Source of the DNA: Omphalotus guepiniiformis
Lineage: Eukaryota; Basidiomycota; Agaricomycetes; Agaricales; Omphalotaceae
Direction of reading: 5' to 3'
Assembly (NCBI GenBank): GCA_028554645.1
Contig: JAQOOI010000069.1
Coordinates: forward strand, 372,001-436,000
Length of the DNA: 64,000 nt
Made by a program: the position numbers and the translations under genes. Position 1 is the stretch's first letter. Each line of letters opens with the position of its first letter. This document shows positions 9,435 to 20,196 of this stretch, piece by piece. The notes under the pieces are model-generated. The model searched no databases and was not told the origin of the DNA. It was given only the letters and a program-made list of their open reading frames with translations.

Positions 9435-11098
9435 TTTTTCGAACCTCCAGGAGTGTTTATAGACACTTGTCCATCAGACAAGGCCTTATACTCAACTCCC
9501 ATCCTTTCTAGCTGTTCAAGTACTTGTACAGCCAATGTATCAACTTCATTATTTTCCATTCCCAGGGGGCTAGCTTCGTGCAGCTGCACCTGGTATGCAT
9601 TTGGCATAGATTCTACTTCATATAAGAACTGATCTGGGTGGACTTCTACATCCCATCCCTTCTCTTTTGCAATTTTCTCAATCTTTTCTTTTCTAGTCTC
9701 TTTATCTCCTTCATTTATCCAAGGAAGTGGCGAACCATCCTTTAGTTCCCATCTATTCCTCGCATTTCGCTTCATCCATCCCTTACTTACAAAGTGATGT
9801 TGAGCTGGACAGTCTTGTGAACCATGTCCTCTGCCTCCACACATGAAACAAGCTAGATCACGGGCAGGCATAACTCTACTCGTGTCCAGAAGTCCTCTGT
9901 TAGGCATAGAAGACATACCAACATTCGTCGAAGACGCTAGACCCATATTTCCAGTGTTTCTACTTGACATTTGTACCATCCTTATCAAGGACTTCATCAT
10001 CTCTTGATTCTGGTTCGTCATAGTGTCTAGCTTCTGGTGAATGGTCTTAATTTTCGTCTCGTTATCATCTACTGTGTACGAAATCTTTCGTTCCCACTCA
10101 TTCTGTGCTTCTTCCTGCTTTATAGCAGCTAACCTGTCAGTCATAGATGGTCGGCTCGAGAGGGGTCTAGCTCCAGTGTTTATGACACCTGGTAGGCTCC
10201 AACTCGCTCCTACATCATATAATTCCTCAGGAGGAATAGCACATACAGCTTTTGCAGCTTTTACAACTTGCTCTAGAGTCCAAGGATCATCTCTTCGACG
10301 AACCCCTTCTCCAGTACCATTAGTTGATAATTTTCGAATAACTCTCTTTCTAAACTGTTCTTCTAGAGCAGCTAGATATCCTTGTACTGCCTCGAAGTTC
10401 GAGATGACAGCATGTCCACTCATTAACTTCTTTGCTTCAATCTGATACGCCCTCGAGAAGGCCAAAAGCTTCTCTAGTTGACCAGATGGCACTAGCATGT
10501 ACTTTTCAATTACACTCATGAGCCTCTGCTTCGAGCCATATCCGTCCTTATCACTAGAATCCGGATAGCAGTCAAGCAAGGCAACTCTAAATGTTTCCCA
10601 ATCATCTCCTGAAGCTGCATCAAGCGTAGCTAGCTCCTTTCTCGTCTCATAAGTCATGTATTTCAAGGCTAGAGGGATCTTCGCCATCTCAGATCTGATA
10701 TTTAAAGTCCTAAAGATTTCCTCTAAGTCCTCGAGCCATCCTGCAAGTTTCTCAGGACGATCTCTATCAAATATGGGTGCCTTCTTTGAGACTTTCGGTA
10801 ACTGCTCGTTTTGTACTTCGGCGAGCACCTCAGCAGGTAGCTCTCGTAAGTATGCATCTACTACTTCAGTTTGTTGAGGTCGGCGCGGCCGATTTCCTCC
10901 AGGATTTCGATTCGCCGCAGCCTCATCATTATTTGGTTGTCTCTGCTGCTGTGGGTTTCGCCCTTGACCAGCAGGTCCAGCAGTAGCATTATTTCCTTCA
11001 TCAGGCATGTTTGTAAAATCAGAGAATTCAGGACTTGGTAGTCTTATATCTCCTATAACTTCGTTTGTTCCTCTATACCTCTCTCTAGACAGAGGCAA
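9431..11098 (-). CDS. Retrotransposon gag (capsid/nucleocapsid) protein
   Basis: This 555-residue frame starts at the ATG at 11098, the first one after the candidate primer-binding site. The N-terminus is low-complexity (Gln/Asn-rich). The middle resembles a Ty3-type retrotransposon gag domain, with helical segments around FDRDRPEKLAGWLEDLEE. A single zinc knuckle, C-x2-C-x4-H-x4-C (CFMCGGRGHGSQDC), lies near residue 417 and would bind the element's RNA. The frame ends at TAA 9433-9431, overlapping the open protease frame. Confidence 0.85.
   Translation of the reverse strand: MPLSRERYRGTNEVIGDIRLPSPEFSDFTNMPDEGNNATAGPAGQGRNPQQQRQPNNDEAAANRNPGGNRPRRPQQTEVVDAYLRELPAEVLAEVQNEQLPKVSKKAPIFDRDRPEKLAGWLEDLEEIFRTLNIRSEMAKIPLALKYMTYETRKELATLDAASGDDWETFRVALLDCYPDSSDKDGYGSKQRLMSVIEKYMLVPSGQLEKLLAFSRAYQIEAKKLMSGHAVISNFEAVQGYLAALEEQFRKRVIRKLSTNGTGEGVRRRDDPWTLEQVVKAAKAVCAIPPEELYDVGASWSLPGVINTGARPLSSRPSMTDRLAAIKQEEAQNEWERKISYTVDDNETKIKTIHQKLDTMTNQNQEMMKSLIRMVQMSSRNTGNMGLASSTNVGMSSMPNRGLLDTSRVMPARDLACFMCGGRGHGSQDCPAQHHFVSKGWMKRNARNRWELKDGSPLPWINEGDKETRKEKIEKIAKEKGWDVEVHPDQFLYEVESMPNAYQVQLHEASPLGMENNEVDTLAVQVLEQLERMGVEYKALSDGQVSINTPGGSKN
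9434..9440 (-). promoter_or_regulatory. Candidate -1 frameshift site, gag to pro (G AAA AAC)
   Basis: The last gag codons are tcg aaa aac taa. A -1 slip on the run of five A (heptamer G AAA AAC) moves ribosomes into the protease frame, which is open across this point. It differs from the canonical A AAA AAC by one base. Reinitiation at the ATG at 9422 is possible instead. Confidence 0.4.
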
Positions 11099-11398
11099 GT
11101 TGTTTCGAACAGGGATTCTACTACGACGAGGGGGTCTAGACTCGAATATTAACTCTTCTTGTCCAGCCTCACGGGAATTTCGTGTAGTTCTAGGTTTTCC
11201 ACGACGGCTAGAGTCACTAATCTTTGCAAGAGACTCAAATTCGAAGTAGAATACCTTGAAGTGTTATGCAAATGTACAATTTACACTTCGAGAGGCAAAT
11301 CAAATCGTCAATTCAATTCGCCGAGGTCAAAAGACAGCGATATTTAGACACAGAGGTCTTTCAAGAGTAAAACTCGATATAATTGTTTTCTGAAACTA

Positions 11399-11417
11399 CC
11401 CCTCGCGGTGGGCTCCA
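11399..11417 (-). other. Candidate primer-binding site of the retrotransposon
   Basis: On the minus strand, 300 bp upstream of gag, the sequence TGGAGCCCACCGCGAGGGG begins with TGG, the complement of a tRNA CCA end. It is followed by a G/C-rich stretch that could pair with an acceptor stem and T-arm. It does not match initiator-Met tRNA. The tRNA was not identified. Confidence 0.5.
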
Positions 11418-13318
11418 GATAATAGCAGCGTAATGAGCACTCTAAGACGTAGGAACTCGTCTAAACTCAAAGGTTGCCTTGTAAAAGCGAGTGTAGTCTG
11501 GCGTTGGCAAAGATTCCGCACGCAGAAAACTGACTAAAGTCGAGCTAGACTGTTGGAAAGACTAACTGAACTGTAAGATCACCGTCTAGACCCTTCGACG
11601 AGTACCAGAAACAGCAAACAGACAGACACAGACAGACAGACACAGACAGACAGACACAGACAGACAGACAGACAGACAGACAGTTCAAACACAACAGATG
11701 TTCAGATATTTAGCACTCTATTAAAGCACTGCAATTCCTAATAGTCCGCCTCTACCAGCTCGAAGAACCGGGGCCTGACGTTCACAATCAAGAGGCCTTC
11801 TGCGATTTAACGCTCTAGAAGATACGTAAAGTTCTCCAATTTGGCGGGCAGTCGTAACCTGGGGCGCTCGACCCTATACATGACAGTATATGTACTCTAC
11901 TGCTTGTAAGTATTTCATAAATAGATAGAAAACTGAGTGGAGTAATTAAAAGGAACAGAGGGATAACATCGAGTATAAAATGGATATAAACAGAAACAAT
12001 ATGACTGAGTTGGGTAAGTAGGCACGTCTAGAGGGTAATTATGTGCAGTTCTTGGGTATATATGTGTAAGTATTATGTTTTAGTGATGTTTTTGGTACAT
12101 CTAGACCCTTCTTATCATGCGCTCGAGCCATTCTAAACGAACTACTCCTATGCATTTCGTTATTATTCATCTTCGTAACTGTTTTACAGTGTACTTATAG
12201 GGGCGCCGAGGGCAGTTTCTAGTCATTTATCCCGTCGGGCTTCCGTATTTTCTCCTATTTCGACATCTAGACCCCATAGCACCTCGTAGATATACCAATA
12301 TCCAGCGCTCGAAGGTCAATTCTGTCATTACTTTACTAATAAGTTATTATACAGTCATCGAGACTGATCATTTTCATAGCTTTGACCATCTAGTATCTCG
12401 GAACGGAATCGTCGATCATATATTTCCGATCATAAAGCGTTATCTCCAGTATATCATCAATCTGCAGGTTCTAGGAGGTCGGCTAAGTTCGAACAAACCA
12501 TTTTGATGGCTCGGCGATACCTCTAGCTTTGTCCTTTCGACATTATCGAGGCTCATGAGGCTATTACGCCTGTGTGTGTGTAGTTTCTTCCTTCCTAAGT
12601 CCCGTGGATTACACAGATACTTGAATAGCGACTTCCAGACGAAGGGCTCTTTGCCAGGCAGGGTGGGTCTGACCATACTGTACAGTCTCGCAGCAGGTAG
12701 TTACTTCGCCGAAGGTCTAGAGGCATATCAGCCATAAGGTCTTGATGCATACTCGTACATCGTAGTCCTTTCACTTCGAGCCTTTAACTATTCGTGTTCT
12801 ATGTTTTAGCTAGCACTATGGGACATAGTCTAGCCCTTTATTCCCATCATATTCACAGTAGAAATCGTTTAATTTCAGGTATTTCAGGTGTGTATGCGTT
12901 TTCAGCGCAACAGCGGCCTTCTCACACAATAGCTTTACTAGATTCCCATCCAATACATTCATGATAATGAACACAAGTACAATGAACAGACAACAACAAC
13001 AACATTCAAAACAAACCGAAAAACGAAAACTTACAAATAAGTCAAGTACTACACAGTAGCGCTAACCGTAACATCCATCCAATACAACACAAGATAACCT
13101 ATACAGGTGAGCCGGCGCCATACCAAAACCACACAACATATCCGATTCCGAGAACGATTCCTCGAATAACAAAGCAGAACAAAAAACAAGAAAACATCAA
13201 GAAAACATACACATGACAGATGGTGATATAACAACTTCAACTCAACAGACTGATAGGGTATAAGGAAGCATGGCAGGCGGTGGTATATAAGTTTATACCA
13301 CCATCTGTCATGCTGTCT
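11418..13318. other. Probable 5' LTR and flank of the retrotransposon; no gene
   Basis: No supported coding region. The candidate LTR begins next to the primer-binding site, and octamers typical of the element occur at 11586, 12101 and 12267, with a heptamer at 12714. A CAGACA tandem repeat lies at about 11611-11683. The LTR outer edge could not be fixed because no second LTR is in view. From about 12840 the sequence looks like the 3' flank of the HMG-box gene. Confidence 0.45.
11611..11683. repeat. CAGACA/CAGA microsatellite
   Basis: Direct tandem repetition of acagacagacac and cagacagaca units over about 70 bp, inside the presumed 5' LTR. Confidence 0.9.
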
Positions 13319-15257
13319 CTAGTCCCACAGTTCGAGGCCGAGGCCGAGTTCCCGTAGTCTTACCAAATTCGGTACAAAGTCGGCCGTAGCACCGCTACCC
13401 AACGAGTCCTCCGTTGGATAACCCGGCATCGCGAAGCTCGGCGACCAACAGTCCGGGAACGAAGGGGTATACGGCGGCATCGGCATCGAGTCCGAGTCGA
13501 AGTCGGAGGAGTCGGAGGTTGGTGTTAATGGAAAGGAGGAGGACGACGACGACGACGAGGGGGAGGGGGAGAAGGGGGCGAAAGGGGAAGTATACGCAGA
13601 GGAGGAAAAAGAAGCGAAGTCTTCTCCTTCAACTCCTCCTACGAGACTGGATTGCAGGGGGTGAACAGAACTAGCTGTTCTCCACCGTACATCCCAGCCG
13701 CCGGCCAAAGCCAAAGCCGTACTGTGGGTCAGAGAGCCGTCGTCAACCTGTGAGTCCGAGTCGACACACAGGGGGCTCCCTGTACACCAATACGGCAGAC
13801 ACGACGTTGAGTGGTAGTTGTCGGGCGGCGGGTGAACTGGAGATTGAGTGTATACACAGTCTCCAGGTCCTCCGCCGCCGATACGAGATTGAATGACTGA
13901 CCGAGGGATAAGGGCTGAGCCCGAAAAATGTATCTGTTCTTCGGGTTCGGGGGTGTTGAGTTGGTCCGGTGAAGGACTGGGAGGATAAATAGATTGTAGT
14001 CCAGGTGAAGCGAAGCACTGCGGAGATGAGAGCAGGCTTTCGGGGCTATTGGTGAGAAACAAGTCAGAACACAGTTCGGTACCGTCAGGACTGGGCCAGG
14101 GAAACTGTGAGTAATCGCCTTCAGGAACAAACGAGGTTTGTTGATAATTAGTGGCTTCAGTGTGTGAGGGCCCCGATGCTTGGGTAGTTATGTACTGCGA
14201 GTGGTCTAGTGGTGTCGTATTCATGATTGATTCGTAGAGCTGTTCGAAATCAGCGTCGCAAAAATCCACTTCAGCCACCGTAGATGGAGATGGATCGGAA
14301 GCTGGTCAAACGGCAACGACGATAACCTCTTGGTAAACGTTCTGAAAGCATACAACCAAGGACGTACATGGTTCTAATTGAACATCTGTTGACGACGTCG
14401 TATCCATGTTTGAGCCAAAGTACGGTCCGATAATAATATTGAAAGGATCTTCGGGATTCCCTCTTACCGTGGATGACGTGGCAAGATTTGAGGCGGCGGG
14501 AAATAATGATAATTGTAGACCTAACGAGGGTAGACACTTTGGGTAAATGCTATCCAGAACGAAAGCCGAAAACATACCGTTATTTATTTGAGCAGGGACT
14601 TCAAGTTCCATAGCGAATTGTACTGTATGTTGGGTATCGTAGTGCGTGGAAGGGGTATTTATAGATCCACCTCCAGCAGGTGGCGATGGCGACACATTCG
14701 AGGTTGTGGCGGGTGACATTGAACCTGAAGTAAACATGAAAACTGCTCGGCGCTCGCCACGCTGAATCAGATAATCACTTACCCGAGTCCAATACCAAAG
14801 ACTTCTTCAACAGCGCTCGCTTCTTCCCCGCAGCTTTGGCTGTACGCGTGTCATCAGACCCAGATGACACTCGCTTACCAGCCTTACGCTTGGTTGCTCG
14901 CGCTTTCTTGATTCCACCACGGCGAGTCGAAAATTTCTTCTTATATTCGTCTCGCATTTCTCTAGAGATGATATCCCACGCGTCCTTCTCGTCTTGGGGC
15001 AGCGAGGCCCAACGCTCGGAAATGGGTCGTGACTCGATTCGACCGGAAACTTCGTCGAGTCTTGATTGTTCGGTTGTATACAGGACGAATGGGTTGAGGG
15101 GTTTGTGTGGGTCGTATTCATCATCTTCAATGTCGAGATTCCTTCGTTTTTCTAGGACTGTCGGGCAGTTGCGAAGTTCGTCAGCGATAGCTTTCGCTCT
15201 GACATTTTCTTCAAGTTGTCCGTCAAGCCCGTAGTTTCGAAACGTGAAATTCGCCAT
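13319..15257 (-). CDS. HMG-box transcription factor
   Basis: Exons 15257-14783, 14724-14368 and 14301-13319 give 604 residues (1815 nt, divisible by three). The introns are 58 and 66 nt with GTAAGT and GTACGT donors. I chose the ATG at 15257 (MANFTFRNYG) because the upstream ATG at 15365 only adds a non-conserved leader. An HMG box occupies about residues 46-105 (KPLNPFVLYTTEQSR, then ERWASLPQDEKDAWD and YKKKFS). It is followed by basic, nuclear-localisation-like stretches (KKARATKRKAGKR). The long remainder is Ser/Pro-rich and acidic, as in a transactivation region, with a run of serines near the end. It probably binds DNA sequence-specifically in the nucleus. The target and pathway are not evident, and nothing nearby suggests a mating-type locus. 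Confidence 0.75.
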
Positions 15258-16318
15258 GACAATGGTAGAAGAAAGTTGAGGGGAATCGAAACGATAAAGC
15301 TTTTGAAGAACAGAACAGATAGATGTACAGGTATGTGGGTGCTCTGTGGGTGCTCGTGGGTCCACACTGACAGGACGATCAAATCATGAGGCGTTTTTGT
15401 CACGGTGGCATCCCATCGAACCTTAAAAAAATCTACAGCTTTACAGCTTCGTCGCATTGAGAATAAGATTAAGTTCAAACAAACGATTGAGCCCTCGTTT
15501 CCTTGTCTGCGTGTGCCCCCAAGACAAGACTTATGTACTGCTGCGTACTAGGAATCTAGGAATAAACACGCAGTTGGGAGCACCGGAAAAACGAGGCATA
15601 CGATTCTAGAAAAACTGCTAGAAAATGCGGACAGTGCGAGAAGATAGACGCCTGAGCGCCTCTGAGCACTGATTCGACTGAATAGTGTGATACAAATCTT
15701 GACGTGGGCTAGACCAGAAGAGTTTTATTTGTGAGTTCTCGGACCGAATCCTTGCATCGATAAGGTGAGTTGCAAAGAGAGTGAAGCTCGTCACGAAGGC
15801 TGTTGGCACCGGCGGAGCTCAGTCTATTTGTCCTTGTGTAGAACTCTTTGAATAACCAAACAAGCTCAATAGATGCTTACACAAATTCACAATCGTAAGC
15901 ACTTGATCGCTACTTTTTTCCAGTTCCTAAGTACTACCAGTCTTACAAGCTGAAACTCAGAAACAACAAATGGAGATTGTTTTGTTGAGTGAGAGGGTTG
16001 GTGAGGCTGGGAGGGTGGCTGCGGGGGAGATGAGGGAGGTGAATGTAGCTAAGAGGAAGGGTGCGGGTGGGAGGAAGAGGAAGAGGAAGGGTGCAGGTGG
16101 GCAGGGAGGGGAGGGAGGGGAGGGAGGTGATGATGGTGCGTATGAGGGGATTGAAGAGGTCGAGGCGCTTGGGTTGCAGAAGAAGAAGAAGAAAAAAGAC
16201 GAAACATTAATGATTATTCTTCCTTCTGCTTTGCGCTTCATTACTTTTGTATCATTCAGTTAAAATTGTATCCCAATAAACTGCTATCATTGTTATCATC
16301 TAATGCATAACACACGCC
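15258..16318. other. Intergenic, with a low-complexity open frame at 15970-16263 (+)
   Basis: Promoter and 5' UTR of the HMG-box gene lie at the left. A plus-strand open frame (15970-16263, starting MEIVLLSERVGEAG) is rich in Lys, Arg and Gly with a run of Lys. Its G-rich purine repeats mean it could be chance; I give it low weight as a small gene. Confidence 0.4.
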
Positions 16319-17909
16319 TTATTGAATCCGACCAAGAACAGAATTCTCAACATTTACATTCCCAACATACGAATTTCCCCTCTCCAACAACCCCGTAACC
16401 TCTTCCCCCCCTTCCCTCCCTGCACCCCTCCCTGCACCCCTCCCTGCACCCCTCCCTGCACCCCTTCCCCCCCACCTCCAACCCCACCCCCTAACCCACT
16501 TACCAACCCTCCACCCCCCCTCCCTAACCCACCTAACCCCACCCCCCACCTTCCCCCCCCAACCAACCCCAACCCCAGTCCCAAAAACCGACCCCTCAAA
16601 TACCCTATCACTCCTAACCCTCTCCTCCCCATCAACAACACTCCCAATCGCCCACCCAGCACACGAAATCGACGCAAGCCCAGTCGAAGCCGAAATCATA
16701 AACATAATTATCATTTGAAGTTTGGCGGCTTGAGTGACGGAGGAACCACCTAGGATGGCGCCTGTCATCATTCCTGGGATGGCTATTATGCCTAGGACGC
16801 TACGATGGAAAACTTGAGTTGAGGAGACTTGCTACACTCAAACAAGGGAGGAGCCTACCTCATCTGATTAATAGTAGGCATCAAAGCAATCCTCAACGCA
16901 TCAACAGCAATAGGTCTACAAGCCTCTCTCCTCGACGCTCCAAATGCAAGGTACATCTCGACTCTATCACGGTTCTCCCTGTGTGTTTTTTACACGTAAT
17001 CAGTCAGTCTCTGAGAAAAGCCAGTTTGTTTGTTGTTAAGAATCGGATTGACGCACTGTAATTCCTTGAGAATATAACTAATAGTTACTACCGCGCCATT
17101 GATCGTGCTTCCGCAGAGCATACCCACTACGGGGATGTATCGTTAATGCTGGTCAGTTTCAGGGAGCGAGCCTTTTTCAACGGCAGACGAAGGGAACAGA
17201 GGGGAAAGACAAAAGGTAGGTATACTCACTGTATTGCACCGGATCCCAAAATGGGTCAACAGACATAGCGAACTTGGTTCCAATAATAGATATAGGGATT
17301 GTAGATCCCAGCATGCTGAACAACACAGAGGGGAACTACGGAGCAGCGTCAAGGGGGGACGAGTTTTAGAATTTATGGAGTGGAGCAGGGAGGGAGGGAT
17401 ATAGACGAACCATGTTTAGGTGTCGCCTTTTAGATTTGTTGACGACTGGCAAAAGGTGGCTTAGAGGTATGTATCTGATAAGATAAGATCCACTCACCAG
17501 CTTCGAAAGTACCCAACAGATTCAACAAAACTGCAAAAGATGAAACCAACAACTCTGCGTCAGCTCAATCCCGCTCAACGCAGCCCGCGCAAGCGACCTG
17601 CCACACTGGGCCACGCACAACAAAGAAAAATCCCACTCCCAAAGACCCCCAAAAACCCAAAAAAAAAAAAACATATAGGCACTCACAACAAACCCCCGCA
17701 ACAGCCCACGGACTATCCATCTCAAAAACCCTCTCCAAAACCAACGCAACAACACCCAACTGCCCCACACATCTCACCGCCGCAATCAAAAGCTCCGAAG
17801 AAACCCCAAGGTGAAAAAAATACGAAAGGAAAGCATTTAGAGCGATAAAGCTGAATGCGATTAAGACGTTTGACCATGAAAGTGGGGAGCCTGGTCCGCT
17901 GTCGTCCAT
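16319..17909 (-). CDS. UPF0014 family membrane protein (FetB-like)
   Basis: This is a multi-pass membrane protein of the UPF0014 family, whose bacterial member FetB is an iron-export permease; the fungal role is not established. Several pieces match. The N-terminal SWSNVLIAFSFIALNAF and the LLIAAVRCVGQLGV helix are in the first exon (start 17909). The middle pieces are ISIIGTKFAMSVDPFW, VVGMLCGSTINGAVVTIS and VEMYLAFGASRREACRP. The last exon has the strongly conserved GIIAIPGMMTGAILGGSS and KLQMIIMFMISAS. There are at least five introns, and I could not fix the boundaries of the first. The C-terminus departs from the family: about 90 residues of Gly/Arg/Trp-rich low complexity encoded by a G-rich repeat. 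Confidence 0.7.
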
Positions 17910-17934
17910 CGTACCGACGTTTACTTGTTTACTT

Positions 17935-17957
17935 TCTTTCTTTCTTTCTTTCTTTCG
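17935..17957. repeat. CTTT microsatellite
   Basis: Five to six consecutive tttc units directly upstream of the UPF0014 gene start. Confidence 0.85.
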
Positions 17958-18307
17958 ACTTGTTACACTTGTTACACTTTGCCCCGACTGAAAGGCGGCT
18001 GCGCTCGTTCACCGTGGGTAGAACTTTAACATGAGGTTTGGAATGAGCGAGGAATCTTGTATGTCGGGGTGGATACGTCAGCAGAAGTATGTCATTGACA
18101 TTCTCATCCCTCGTCATCCCCCGCAAACTGGGTCCCCGGGCCGGATTGCCGGGAGGGGAATCGGGATTATGGATTATGGATTTGCGATCCTTTCCGATCG
18201 CGCAATTTGCTTGGTCAAACCACCTTTTTTTCTTTCAAATTCGTATTTATTGGCTCTGTACTAGACCCCCTTCGTCAGCTCTTCATCTCCTAACCCACAC
18301 TCAGCAA

Positions 18308-19927
18308 ATGGATCAACAATTCGAATTACACCCAGCCCATTTTCTTTCTCTTCCCAGACCAGACTCATTCATCAGTCAGCTTTCTGGTGTAGTCGATACA
18401 ACTACCCTAGCAGCGCATGATTTTGATGTGGATACGAGAACGGGGTTTATGCCTCCGGAGCCTCCGCTGGAGAGATTACCGGCTGAATGGGATGCTTGGG
18501 AGAGTGTTTTGCGTGAAGCGATGGATTGGGGGTTACAGTTAGGGGATAAACCTGGGTTGAGTGAGGGAGAGAAGGAAAAGTCGAGGGTTTGGCGTGGGCA
18601 TGTACGGGAGGTGGGTAGTCATTCTCCTCTCTCTCATGATAATTTCGCAAGAGATATCTCATTCAATCCCTTTCTTGTTTTCACATAGCTCAACATCCTA
18701 CCCATCGACGAACTCAAAAAATCCGAGTTGTTGCTACGTAGAGCTCATCACGTCTTAGCATGGATAATGCATTTCTATATCCATTCCTTACCACCCACCG
18801 AACCAATAATCATTCCAGCACCAATAACACTTCCTCTCTTACAAATATGTCAACAATTGCAACTTCCTCCTGTACTCACCTACTCCGACGACGTTTTGTA
18901 CAACTGGGCCCTAAAAACCCCGAATACCCCAGGTACCCCAGGACCCATAGGTTCATCGATGACCCCCACGCAAGGGCTCGACAACCTCCGGTGTATAACC
19001 CTCTTCACGGGTACCCCCGATGAGCAAGAATTCTACCTCACTTCCGCTAGAATGGAACTACGAGGTGTCGAAGCACTAGAATTAATGCGCGCGACAATGG
19101 ACGAAGCGTTCGTTGGAGATGATATTGCTATTAAACGTATCACCGGATTCCTCCTCCGATTATCACCCATCATTGTAGACTTAAAGGACCTGTTGGTGGG
19201 CGTGAGAAGGGGATGTGATCCAGAGGTTTTTTATAGGGATATTAGACCTTGGTTTAGAGGTGTTGATTCTGCTACGAATACGGAGAAGGGTGCGGGTACG
19301 GAGACGAAAAGAATCTGGGAATTCGAAGGGATTGAAAGAGATCCGACACTTGTGTATCCTGTTGAACTTTCTGGACCTAGTGCGGGACAGAGTTCACTTA
19401 TACATGCTCTTGATATTTTCCTTGGGGTCGAACAGTACTCGCATGAGACTTCTGGGAAGTCATCACCGTCGACTCCAACTCCAACTCCAACTCCAACTCC
19501 AACGACCTCTTCACAATCCCAATCCTTCTTAACCCGAATGCAAACCTACATGCCCCGACACCACCGTTCCTTCCTAACCCACCTCAAAAACAACCCCCGA
19601 CCTCTCCGCTCCCTAGTCGCGGCCTCTCGAGATCCTAAACTCACCGAGGCGTTTAATAATGCTGTTGGGAAGATGAAAGAGTTGAGGGATGCGCATTTTA
19701 GGATTGTTGCGGTTTATATTGTTGGGCCTGCTGCGAGGGAGAGACGAGAGAGGGAGAAGGAGTTGGTGAAGATGAAGATGGAGGGGCAAGCACGTGAGGA
19801 TGGGTCGGAGGAGAGGAATTTGAAAGGAACTGGAGGATCTGATCTTGTCAAGTTTTTGAAGGATGTTAGAGATGGGACTGCACGTGCGGTGTTGCCTTTG
19901 CCTTTATCCTCAGAGCTTTCGCTGTAA
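18308..19927 (+). CDS. Indoleamine 2,3-dioxygenase
   Basis: This haem enzyme opens the indole ring of L-tryptophan to N-formylkynurenine, the first step of the kynurenine route to NAD (yeast BNA2 function). Exons 18308-18610 and 18689-19927 give 513 residues. Matching family blocks are RCITLFTGTPDEQEFYL in the active-site region, LSPIIVDLKDLLVGVRRG, FYRDIRPWFRG, GPSAGQSSLIHALDIFLGV (the substrate/haem loop), YMPRHHRSFLTHL, and the haem-ligand region KELRDAHFRIV, whose His is the expected proximal ligand. A Thr-Pro repeat (about residues 392-403) interrupts the region before YMPRHH; such inserts are common in fungal copies. It is divergent from the UPF0014 gene, with about 400 bp between them. 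Confidence 0.9.
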
Positions 19928-20196
19928 AGCCCAGCTAATCGAGAAGGACTATATATGAAGAATACAACAGAAATTTGCGTGGTAGAATAATACCAAGTCC
20001 CGTTCTGTATAATTTTCAAACAACTTCTGTACTCTAAATTATACCTCATTCTTAAGAATGGCATTCCCGAGGGGCTCCTATCGATACAGTGCACAGTACA
20101 CATATCTACGCATTAAACCATCTACCCACATCATCACGAGACATCAGTCCAAGTCAGTCCTAGGCCTCATGTTCTACAGAAAGGTCTTAATCAAAC

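Larger units (their letters stand above)
4021..12835 (-). mobile_element. Ty3/gypsy-type LTR retrotransposon, internal region plus right-hand flank
   Basis: Read on the minus strand, gag with a CCHC knuckle, an aspartic protease, reverse transcriptase, RNase H and integrase follow one another. The order RT-RH-IN is diagnostic of Ty3/gypsy (Metaviridae). A candidate primer-binding site lies at 11399-11417, so the 5' LTR should begin near 11418 and run to higher coordinates. Its outer end is unclear; octamers typical of the element continue to about 12720. I could not find the matching 3' LTR in the window. It is either to the left of base 1, placing the two plus-strand genes inside the element, or it has been lost. 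The reading frames are nearly intact, so this is a recent or only lightly damaged copy. Confidence 0.85.

Noticed and set aside
13319..15257. HMG-box gene as part of a mating-type locus
   Set aside because: Agaricomycete mating loci carry homeodomain or pheromone/receptor genes, none of which is nearby.
15970..16263. Lys/Arg-rich plus-strand open frame as a nuclear protein gene
   Set aside because: Built from purine repeats, no conserved domain, equally open on the opposite strand; kept only as a note in the intergenic entry.
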